The translations under genes were made by a program, and so were the position numbers. 27,119 nucleotides of DNA, taken from the NCBI GenBank assembly GCA_946629475.1, contig CAMOXX010000008.1, positions 1-27,119 of the forward strand, in the 5' to 3' direction. Origin of the DNA: an uncultured Blautia sp. GTDB taxonomy: Bacteria; Bacillota; Clostridia; Lachnospirales; Lachnospiraceae. Under the pieces are notes generated by a model. It saw only the letters and a list, made by a program, of their open reading frames with translations. It had not been told where the DNA came from and made no database searches. Below are positions 15,810 to 22,363 of the stretch, in pieces. How positions within the stretch are numbered: the first letter of the stretch is position 1; each line of letters opens with the position of its first letter.

Positions 15810-17410
15810 AAATTCTCCACTGCCGCGCGTTCGATCGGAAGACCTTTGATATATCTCTCCATAAATGTGTTAAAGCCTGCCACGCCATTGGGATCCGGCT
15901 GCAGTGTCGAGCCTTCAAATCCGGCAAAGACCTTATTGTCGAGGAAAGCGGACAGTGTCTCCCCTTCCTCCTTGTTGATCAGATAGGAAGCCAGAATCGC
16001 CGCGCCCCAGGCACCGCCCTCACCGGCAGTCTCCATCACAGATACCGGGACGTTCACAGCATCGGCAAGAATCTGCTGGCCGACACCTTTTGTTTTGAAA
16101 AGACCGCCGTGTCCGAGCAGACGGTCCACCTTCACCTTTTCTTTATCCAGAAGGATATTCAGGCCGACACGCATTGCCCCGAGGCAGGTGTAAAGATTGG
16201 TCCGCATAAAGTTCGCAAGGGTGAATTTGCTCTCGGGAGACCGCACCACCATCGGGCGTCCCTCAGTAAATCCGGTTGCATGCTCCCCGGAGTAATAGCA
16301 ATAGGCAAGAAGTCCGCCGCAGTCCGGATCACCTTCCATGGCCTTATTGTACAGCGTGCCGTAGAGCTGGTTCATATCTGCTTCCATCCCCATGGCCTCT
16401 GTAAACTCTCTGAAAATATTTACCCAGGCGTTCAGATCGGAGGTACAGTTGTTGGAATGCGCCATCGCCACTGCTTCTCCCGAAGGAGTGGTAACCATAT
16501 CCAGTTCGCTGTACGGCTCGGACAGAGGCTTTTCCAGGACAACCATTGCAAAGGCCGAAGTTCCTGCCGATACATTGCCGGTGCGCATTGCGACACTGTT
16601 CGTCGCCACCATGCCTGTTCCCGCATCTCCTTCAGGAGCACACATCGGAATTCCCGCTTTCAGAGCACCTGTCACATCCAGCAGCCTGGCGCCTTCCTCC
16701 GTCAGTGTGCCCGCGTCTTCTCCAGCAGTAAGGCATTCCGGAAGAATATCGCGGAGTTTCCACGGGAAGCCGCATGGAGCTGTCAGCTCGTCAAACTGCT
16801 CCACCATCTTCTGGTTGTAGTCCTTTGTCTCCGAATCGATCGGGAACATTCCGGCACAATCCCCGATTCCGAGAACTCTGCGTCCGGTCAGTTTCCAGTG
16901 GACATATGCTTCCAGGGTCGTGATATAATCAATATCCTTCACATGTTCTTCCTTGTTCAGGATTGCCTGATACAGATGGGCAATGCTCCATCTCTGCGGG
17001 ATATTGTAATGGAACAGTTCGGAGAGCACTTTGCTGGCCTCCCCGGTAATATTGTTCCTCCAGGTACGGAACGGTACCATGAGCTCTCCCTGCTTATTAA
17101 ACGGCATATAGCCGTGCATCATGGCGCTGATTCCAAGAGCTCCGAAAGATGTAAGGTCAACCTCATATTTTGTCCTGACATCCTTCACCAGATCCTGATA
17201 GCAGTCCTGAATGCCTGTCCATATATCATCCAGGGTGTACGTCCAGATGCCGTTTTCCAGACGGTTTTCCCACTCATGGCCGCCTGAGGCAATCGGAGTA
17301 CATTTGTCATCAACAAGGACTGCCTTGATCCGGGTCGAACCGAATTCGATTCCGAGAGAAGTCCTGCCGTCAAGTATCGCCTGCTTTGCCGCGTTCCTGT
17401 CTGCATTCAT
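15806..17410 (-). CDS. FGGY-family carbohydrate kinase (AraK-like, probable ribulokinase or related pentulokinase)
   Basis: Sugar kinase of 534 residues with the actin-like ATPase fold: [11 protein letters not shown] at 20-30, a catalytic Asp at about 262 in PEGDAGTGM, the phosphate-binding stretch [10 protein letters not shown], and the glycine-rich [12 protein letters not shown] near the C-terminus. I place the start at 17410, where AAGGAGG precedes ATG by nine bases; an upstream in-frame ATG at 17500 would run through the promoter. It is longer than the xylulokinase next door and only distantly similar. From memory it resembles the AraK type of ribulokinase described in Clostridium acetobutylicum, but araA and araD are not in the window, so the substrate is unproven. 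It has its own promoter and is coupled to the ParA gene. Confidence 0.85.
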   Translation of the reverse strand: MNADRNAAKQAILDGRTSLGIEFGSTRIKAVLVDDKCTPIASGGHEWENRLENGIWTYTLDDIWTGIQDCYQDLVKDVRTKYEVDLTSFGALGISAMMHGYMPFNKQGELMVPFRTWRNNITGEASKVLSELFHYNIPQRWSIAHLYQAILNKEEHVKDIDYITTLEAYVHWKLTGRRVLGIGDCAGMFPIDSETKDYNQKMVEQFDELTAPCGFPWKLRDILPECLTAGEDAGTLTEEGARLLDVTGALKAGIPMCAPEGDAGTGMVATNSVAMRTGNVSAGTSAFAMVVLEKPLSEPYSELDMVTTPSGEAVAMAHSNNCTSDLNAWVNIFREFTEAMGMEADMNQLYGTLYNKAMEGDPDCGGLLAYCYYSGEHATGFTEGRPMVVRSPESKFTLANFMRTNLYTCLGAMRVGLNILLDKEKVKVDRLLGHGGLFKTKGVGQQILADAVNVPVSVMETAGEGGAWGAAILASYLINKEEGETLSAFLDNKVFAGFEGSTLQPDPNGVAGFNTFMERYIKGLPIERAAVENL

Positions 17411-17452
17411 TTTGGTGTCCTCCTTAAAGATTTGCAGTGTCTTTTGCTTTTC

Positions 17453-17481
17453 ATTATACTTTTGAGAGGGGGAATTGTAAA
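17453..17481 (-). promoter_or_regulatory. Predicted promoter of the kinase-ParA-small protein operon
   Basis: On the minus strand TTTACA (17481-17476; five of six consensus bases) is 17 bases from a perfect TATAAT (17458-17453), 42 bases before the kinase ATG. With the terminator immediately upstream, this separates the kinase-ParA operon from xylB. It is one of the best sigma-A promoters in the window. Confidence 0.75.
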
Positions 17482-17507
17482 GTGGGTTTCGGAGAGGCAC
17501 ATAGTGT

Positions 17508-17544
17508 AAAAAAGTACCCCGCCTGTTTTTCTTTACAGGCGGGG
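17508..17544 (-). terminator. Intrinsic terminator of xylB
   Basis: On the minus strand a perfect 10-bp stem CCCCGCCTGT / ACAGGCGGGG (arms 17544-17535 and 17526-17517) with an 8-base loop is followed by TACTTTTTT. It starts seven bases after the xylB stop codon and ends the isomerase-xylB transcript. Confidence 0.85.
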
Positions 17545-17550
17545 CCGTTT

Positions 17551-19008
17551 TCAGAACAACGGTTTCATTGCCGGGTAGAGTCTGCGGAATTTCTGGTATT
17601 TTTCTTCATATTTCGCGGTAAGCTCCGGATCAGGTTCCACCGTTTCCACAACCTGCACGAATTTGCTGCAGATCGTCTCGACATCCGGGTAAGCGCCGCA
17701 CCCGACTGCCGCAAGCATCGCTCCTCCCATACCGGGACCCTGTTCATTCTTCGGAACGTCCACCTTCAGATTCATGATATTTGCGATCATTTTCTTCCAG
17801 AGCGGGCTTTTTGCCCCGCCGCCGCAAATCATGGTACGTTCAATTTTAATGCCGAGGCTCCGCGCCACCTCAAGACTGTCGCGGAGGCCGAACGCGACGC
17901 CTTCCAGGACAGCCTGCGTCATATCAGATCTGGTGCTGTCCATCGACATGCCGAAGAATACACCTCTGGCATCGGGGTTGTTATGCGGAGAACGCTCCCC
18001 CATCAGATACGGCAGGAAGAACACATTGTTTTCGCCAAGCTTCGTGATATTCTCCTGCTCTTTCGCAAAGTCGTCAGCCCCGAGAATGTCCTCGACCCAC
18101 CATTTATTGCAGGATGCTGCGCTCAGCATGCAGCCCATCAGATGATAATATCCATCCGCATGGTCAAAGGAGTGAAGGGCATTATATTCATCCACACCGA
18201 ACTCCCTGCTGGAGATAAAGATCGTTCCGGAGGTTCCGAGCGAAATATTACAGCGGCCGTCGCCCACCGTCCCGGTTCCTACTGCTGCGGCAGCATTGTC
18301 GCCGGCACCGGCGACCACTTTTACATCGGGGGAAAGTCCAAGCTCAGACGCGGTCTCAGGCTTCAGCGTTCCTACAACCTCCCAGCTCTCATAGAGCTTC
18401 GGAAGCTGTTCCTCCTTTATACCGCAGATTTCGATCATTTCTTTGGACCAGCAGCGGTTTTTTACATCCAGCAGCAGCATTCCCGACGCATCCGACAAAT
18501 CCGTGCAGAACGAGCCGGTAAGCATATATGCGATGTAATCCTTGGGGAGCATGATTTTATCGATTTTTGAGAACAGCTCCGGCTCATTTTTCTTCATCCA
18601 CAGAATCTTCGGCGCTGTGAATCCCGCAAAAGCGATGTTTGCCGTATACTGCGAGAGCTTGTCCTTGCCGATCACAGTATTTAAGTATTCTGTTTCTTCC
18701 CCGGTCCGTCCATCGTTCCAGAGGATTGCCGGACGGATGACATTGTCATCCTTGTCCAGGGTTACGAGGCCGTGCATCTGCCCGCCGCATCCGATGCCTG
18801 CAACCTTCGAGGCGTCAAAGTCCCTGATCAGTTCCTTAATGCCTTCTTTGCTGTTTTTCAGCCAGTCCTCCGGCTTCTGCTGGGACCAGCCCGGGTGCGG
18901 AAACTCAATGGGATACTCTTTTGAGACGATATTCAGGATTGTTCCGTCCTCATCCATAAGAAGAAGCTTGACAGCGGATGTTCCGAGATCTACACCAATA
19001 TAATACAT
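17551..19008 (-). CDS. xylB: Xylulokinase
   Basis: Phosphorylates D-xylulose to D-xylulose 5-phosphate (FGGY family). In 485 residues: an N-terminal [13 protein letters not shown] phosphate loop, [20 protein letters not shown] (family substrate-contact region), [14 protein letters not shown] with the catalytic Asp, NISLGTSGT, and the C-terminal [16 protein letters not shown] adenosine-binding signature. The length and motifs are typical of XylB rather than ribulo-, fuculo- or glycerol kinases. AAGGAG precedes the ATG by about eight bases. It follows the isomerase gene by 57 bases and ends at a clear terminator, so the two form a bicistronic sugar-entry unit feeding the pentose phosphate pathway. 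Confidence 0.93.
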   Translation of the reverse strand: MYYIGVDLGTSAVKLLLMDEDGTILNIVSKEYPIEFPHPGWSQQKPEDWLKNSKEGIKELIRDFDASKVAGIGCGGQMHGLVTLDKDDNVIRPAILWNDGRTGEETEYLNTVIGKDKLSQYTANIAFAGFTAPKILWMKKNEPELFSKIDKIMLPKDYIAYMLTGSFCTDLSDASGMLLLDVKNRCWSKEMIEICGIKEEQLPKLYESWEVVGTLKPETASELGLSPDVKVVAGAGDNAAAAVGTGTVGDGRCNISLGTSGTIFISSREFGVDEYNALHSFDHADGYYHLMGCMLSAASCNKWWVEDILGADDFAKEQENITKLGENNVFFLPYLMGERSPHNNPDARGVFFGMSMDSTRSDMTQAVLEGVAFGLRDSLEVARSLGIKIERTMICGGGAKSPLWKKMIANIMNLKVDVPKNEQGPGMGGAMLAAVGCGAYPDVETICSKFVQVVETVEPDPELTAKYEEKYQKFRRLYPAMKPLF

Positions 19009-19029
19009 GTTTCCTCTCCTTTTCCTGAA

Positions 19030-19058
19030 ATGGCTGCCACCCTACGGATGACAGCCAT
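19030..19058 (-). repeat. Intercistronic hairpin between the isomerase gene and xylB
   Basis: In the minus-strand RNA a 13-bp stem forms (arms 19058-19046 and 19042-19030, loop of three bases), completed by two G-U pairs that would be A-C mismatches on the plus strand. It starts eight bases after the isomerase stop and is followed by UUUCAGG, not a full U-tract. It may protect the isomerase mRNA or attenuate xylB expression. Confidence 0.55.
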
Positions 19059-19065
19059 CGCATTT

Positions 19066-20550
19066 TTATCTCCAGGGATTCTCGGTCGGATAGCGTACGC
19101 CGGCCGGCTGATTGTATCCAATCTCCTTCACATCAACGCCGATATATTTGAACACTTCGAACAGGGCTTTGCCAAAATGTCCGAAAGCCACAGCTCCGTG
19201 ATGCGGGAATCCGCCCTCGATCAGTACATGACGGTAGAATCTTCCCATTTCCGGAATCGCGAAAATGCCGATGCTGCCGAAGGAACGGGTTGCAACCGGA
19301 AGTACCTCGCCATGGGCAATATATGCGCGGAGGATGTTGTCGGAAGTGCTCTGCAGGCGGAAGAAGGTGATGTCGCCGGGAGCGATGTCGCCCTCAAGAG
19401 TACCGTTTGTAACCTCGATCGGAAGGCTCCTCGCCATGATCTTCTGATACTTCATCTCGCAGGATACAAGCTTGCTGGAGCAGGTATTGCCGCAGTGGAA
19501 GCCCATGAATGTTTCATCCAGCTTGTAGTCATATTTTCCTTTGATATCAGAATTGTAGAGATCCTTCGGAACCGTATTGTTGATGTCGAGCAGGGTAACG
19601 ATGTCATCGCTGACAACCGTGCCGATGAACTCGCTGAGGGCTCCATAGATATCCACCTCGCAGGATACCGGGATTCCGCGGCCTGTCAGACGGCTGTTGA
19701 CATAGCAGGGAACAAATCCGAACTGAGTCTGGAATGCCGGCCAGCATTTGCCTGCGATCGCAACATATTTGCGGTAGCCCTTGTGGGCATCGATCCAGTC
19801 GAGGAGTGTAAGCTCATACTGCGCAAGCTTTGCAAGAACCTCCGGCTTTTTGTTGCCCTTGCCAAGCTCGTTCTCCATATCCTTGACAACTTCCGGAATT
19901 CTCTCGTCGCCGGCATGTTTGTTGAATGCCTCAAACAGGTCGAGCTCGGAGTTCTCCTCGATCTCTACACCGATATTGTAGAGCTGCTTGATCGGAGCAT
20001 TGCAGGCAAGGAAGTTTAACGGACGCGGTCCGAAGCTGATGATCTTCAGATTGTTGAGAGCATCAATCGCTCTTGCGATCGGCAGGAACTCATGGATCAT
20101 ATCCGCGCAGTCCTCTGCATCGCCGACCGGGCTTTCGGGAATATAGGCCTGAACATTGCGGAGCTTCAGGTTATAGCTGGCATTCAGCATACCGCAGTAT
20201 GCATCGCCTCTGCCGTCCAGAAGGCTGTCGCCTGATTCCTCAGCTGCCGCGCAGAACATCTTCGGGCCGTCAAAATGTTTTGCAAGAAGGGTCTCGGAAA
20301 TTTCCGGTCCGAAGTTTCCAAGATATACGCAGAGCGCGTTGCAGCCCGCTTTTTTGATATCTTCCAGGGCCTGCACCATGTGGATTTCGCTCTCAACGAT
20401 ACAGATTGGACATTCGTAAATATCAGCAGCGTCATATTTTGCTGCATATGCTTCAACAAGCGCTTTTCTCCTGTTGACGGAAAGGGATTCCGGGAAGCAG
20501 TCACGGCTTACAGCCACAATACCGATTTTCATCTTTGGCATATTGTTCAT
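19066..20550 (-). CDS. L-fucose/L-arabinose isomerase-superfamily protein (probable aldose-ketose isomerase)
   Basis: A 494-residue protein of the FucI/AraA superfamily (COG2407-like). Likely metal and catalytic residues are Glu298 in CEVDIYG, Asp322 in LLDINN, His352 in FHCGNT, and the motif PHHGAVAFGHFG (449-460), which parallels [11 protein letters not shown] of the fucI product in this window. The start at 20550 is chosen for AAGGAG seven bases upstream; the frame extends to 20637 through the leader. Coupling to xylB suggests the product is a ketose such as D-xylulose or a related pentulose, so the substrate could be D-xylose, D-arabinose or another aldose. Annotation as fucose isomerase would rest on fold alone. 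Confidence 0.85.
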   Translation of the reverse strand: MNNMPKMKIGIVAVSRDCFPESLSVNRRKALVEAYAAKYDAADIYECPICIVESEIHMVQALEDIKKAGCNALCVYLGNFGPEISETLLAKHFDGPKMFCAAAEESGDSLLDGRGDAYCGMLNASYNLKLRNVQAYIPESPVGDAEDCADMIHEFLPIARAIDALNNLKIISFGPRPLNFLACNAPIKQLYNIGVEIEENSELDLFEAFNKHAGDERIPEVVKDMENELGKGNKKPEVLAKLAQYELTLLDWIDAHKGYRKYVAIAGKCWPAFQTQFGFVPCYVNSRLTGRGIPVSCEVDIYGALSEFIGTVVSDDIVTLLDINNTVPKDLYNSDIKGKYDYKLDETFMGFHCGNTCSSKLVSCEMKYQKIMARSLPIEVTNGTLEGDIAPGDITFFRLQSTSDNILRAYIAHGEVLPVATRSFGSIGIFAIPEMGRFYRHVLIEGGFPHHGAVAFGHFGKALFEVFKYIGVDVKEIGYNQPAGVRYPTENPWR

Positions 20551-20591
20551 GTTTTTTCTCCTTCTTTTATGATGTCGCGCTACCTGTTCAC

Positions 20592-20633
20592 GAATAATGC
20601 CCCTCCGGCAGACAGCGTCAGGCAGCATTATTC
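20592..20633 (-). promoter_or_regulatory. Leader inverted repeat upstream of the isomerase gene
   Basis: Perfect 9-bp arms GAATAATGC (20592-20600) and GCATTATTC (20625-20633) flank 24 bases in which a further CCT/AGG pairing is possible. The predicted transcript would start about five bases before the first arm, so the mRNA would carry a 5' stem-loop. It could be a repressor operator just downstream of the start site, or an RNA stability element. Confidence 0.45.
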
Positions 20634-20644
20634 CCACACTGTTA

Positions 20645-20653
20645 AGTATATCA
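20645..20653 (-). promoter_or_regulatory. Predicted extended -10 promoter of isomerase-xylB
   Basis: On the minus strand TGATATACT gives an extended -10 (TGn TATACT) about 95 bases before the isomerase ATG. The best -35 like sequence, TTGATT, is only 15 bases away and overlaps a 6-bp inverted repeat, AAATCA-4-TGATTT (20665-20680), that could be a regulator site. Confidence 0.45.
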
Positions 20654-20706
20654 TAATTTTTCCAAAATCAACTATGATTTCTTGCGAAAATATAGGATAT
20701 TATTGC

Positions 20707-21699
20707 TTATTCCATGAAGCTTCCTGCCATCTCGACAAGCGTTTCCCGTGCTTCATTGCCCTTGCTTAAGTTTTCCAGAAGCGACATGACATTGTCCCCT
20801 GACATCCCGGGTTCTGCCTCATTTTTCTGAAGCAGCGCCAGTTCACAGGCTGCAGAAGCCTGAATCATGTTATCACCTGCCTCCTGTACCGGTCTGCTCT
20901 CCTGCTGAAGATTCGTCTGAACTCCTGCAGCGTCCCCGGAGGATTCCTCTGCCTCTCCTGTTTCGTGATCCGATGCCGAAAAGGACAGAGATGCAGGCTC
21001 CGCAGCAGCCATCTCCTGCTCGAACAGGACTGCCTTCGTCTCTCCCGGATAGAGAACCGTCTGATAAACAGTCCCTTCCGGATCCTCCAGATTCAGGCAC
21101 CGGATTCCGCCGGAGGAGCCGCCGGCCAAATCCGCCTTCAGAGTGATATCCGAGACCGCCTCCCCGCCGGTAATCAGTGCCAGTATCAGAGTGTGATCCG
21201 GATTCCAAGGGCAGACTGCGGTCTCTGTAATGATTGCAGCCTGCTCTGCGCTCCCGTCCGCGGAAACCGTATACGGGAACCGGTTGATCGCTGCATCAAT
21301 GCTGTATTCCGACGGTGCAAACATGAGCGCATCATCCGAAATGTATACGGATTCCGGTGCAGATTCTTCCGCGGCAGCCTCCATCTCCGCCTCAAATTCC
21401 TTCGCCTTCTCCGACGAGCGGAACGCATCCGCAGCAGATTTTTCTGAATCGTTTCTTATTTTCATAGTAACCGAGGCCGTGAGGATAATGCAGATTCCAG
21501 CCGCTGCCGCAGCTGTTCCCGTAAGAATGCGGCGCCTGCTGACTCCTTTCCGGTATGTATCCTTCTGAGGAAATTCTAAAATCTTTTCCTGAACGGCCTG
21601 CTCCGGGCTCTTTTCAGGGAGGGCTTTTTCGATCCGGTCCCAGAAATCCGGCGTCTCACAATGCATATACTGATTGTATTCATCCTCAAAGTGCTTCAT
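20707..21699 (-). CDS. Putative membrane anti-sigma factor with a vWA-less YfbK-like extracellular domain
   Basis: A 330-residue one-pass protein: cytoplasmic N-terminus of about 55 residues (EDEYNQYMHCETPDFWDRIEKALPEK), Arg-rich stop (SRRR), membrane helix at about 59-79, and an extracytoplasmic remainder. The outer part shares colinear blocks with the vWA protein at 22364-24073: INRFPY and TAVCPWNPDHTLILAL match VNYFSY and KIAPCPWNENHDLLFIG with identical spacing (24 residues from Asn139 to Cys163, and from Asn160 to Cys184). GETKAVLFEQEM matches GHSVVALYELIP, and the C-terminal ASAACELALLQK matches AAAAAEFAMILK. The vWA segment is absent. The gene overlaps the sigma gene by 14 bases, with GGAGG seven bases before the ATG. 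The anti-sigma role is inferred from position and topology; no classical zinc-binding (HxxxCxxC) motif is seen. Confidence 0.75.
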   Translation of the reverse strand: MKHFEDEYNQYMHCETPDFWDRIEKALPEKSPEQAVQEKILEFPQKDTYRKGVSRRRILTGTAAAAAGICIILTASVTMKIRNDSEKSAADAFRSSEKAKEFEAEMEAAAEESAPESVYISDDALMFAPSEYSIDAAINRFPYTVSADGSAEQAAIITETAVCPWNPDHTLILALITGGEAVSDITLKADLAGGSSGGIRCLNLEDPEGTVYQTVLYPGETKAVLFEQEMAAAEPASLSFSASDHETGEAEESSGDAAGVQTNLQQESRPVQEAGDNMIQASAACELALLQKNEAEPGMSGDNVMSLLENLSKGNEARETLVEMAGSFME

Positions 21700-22231
21700 A
21701 TCCGCACCTCCTCAGTTTTCCTATGGCCTGCCTGTACCGCCAGGTCACAGTTCCCATGGGAATTTTCAGAATATCCGCGATATCCCGGAATGTAAAATCC
21801 CCCGCAATCTTCATATGAACAATCTCCCTCTCGGAAGGCGTCAGAACCTCCATCGCCTGCTTTACGGACAGATCCCCCAGCGCTTCATCGTAGCCCGGAT
21901 CATTCCAGGTTTTTCGATCCGCCTCCTGCGCAAGCTGTTCCGACTCATAGGGAATCTCTCTGTTTTTGCGGCGCAGAAAATCGAGAGCCAGGTTCCTGGC
22001 AATCACCGTTATCCATCGTTTGTGGCCGTTCCCCGGGACATATCTGTCTCCGCTGTTCCACAGCTTCAGGAAAAAATCAACGCTCAGGTCCTCCGCATCC
22101 GCATGATTCCCCGTGATGCTGAGCAGAAGGTGGTATATATACTCATGATAGGATTCGTATATCTCCTTCAATGCTTCCCGGTCCCCGTTCCGTATACGGT
22201 TCATGCATTCTTCAAATCTGCTGTTTTCCAT
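21686..22231 (-). CDS. ECF-type RNA polymerase sigma factor
   Basis: A 181-residue sigma-70 family protein with region 2 (LKEIYESYHEYIYHLLLSI, AEDLSVDFFLKLW; about 22-60) and region 4 (LTPSEREIVHMKIAGDFTFRDIADILKIP, then TVTWRYRQAIGKLRR), and no regions 1 or 3, as in ECF sigmas. I choose ATG 22231 with GGAG six bases upstream; a TTG at 22258 and an ATG at 22243 are alternatives. The downstream overlapping gene encodes a membrane protein, the usual place for its anti-sigma factor, and the upstream gene encodes a secreted vWA protein. The target promoters are unknown. Confidence 0.9.
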   Translation of the reverse strand: MENSRFEECMNRIRNGDREALKEIYESYHEYIYHLLLSITGNHADAEDLSVDFFLKLWNSGDRYVPGNGHKRWITVIARNLALDFLRRKNREIPYESEQLAQEADRKTWNDPGYDEALGDLSVKQAMEVLTPSEREIVHMKIAGDFTFRDIADILKIPMGTVTWRYRQAIGKLRRCGYEAL

Positions 22232-22258
22232 ATCGCTCTCCATTCGGAAATTCTTCAA

Positions 22259-22287
22259 GGCGCCGGTTCCGTCCGGGAACCGGCGCC
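22259..22287 (-). repeat. 12-bp GC-rich hairpin between the vWA gene and the sigma gene
   Basis: Perfect arms GGCGCCGGTTCC (22259-22270) and GGAACCGGCGCC (22276-22287) with a 5-base loop. On the minus strand it lies about 75 bases after the vWA stop and ends about 28 bases before the sigma ATG, but UUGAAGAAUUUCC follows instead of a U-tract. A TATAAT (22294-22289, minus) abuts it, without a good -35. It may partly terminate vWA transcripts or mark RNA processing, lowering sigma relative to vWA. Confidence 0.55.
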
Positions 22288-22363
22288 CATTATAAGCAGA
22301 AGGGTGAGGCAGCTGTTCAGGTCATGGCAAAGCACCTGCTGATAAGCATCTGAACCTGATCTG

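Noticed and set aside
17411..17500. N-terminal extension of the AraK-like kinase
   Set aside because: It would translate through the predicted -10 and leader; AAGGAGG before ATG 17410 decides the shorter start.
20640..20700. Catabolite-repression (cre) site near the sugar genes
   Set aside because: I looked for the TGWAANCGNTNWCA pattern by eye in the sugar-gene promoters and saw no convincing match.
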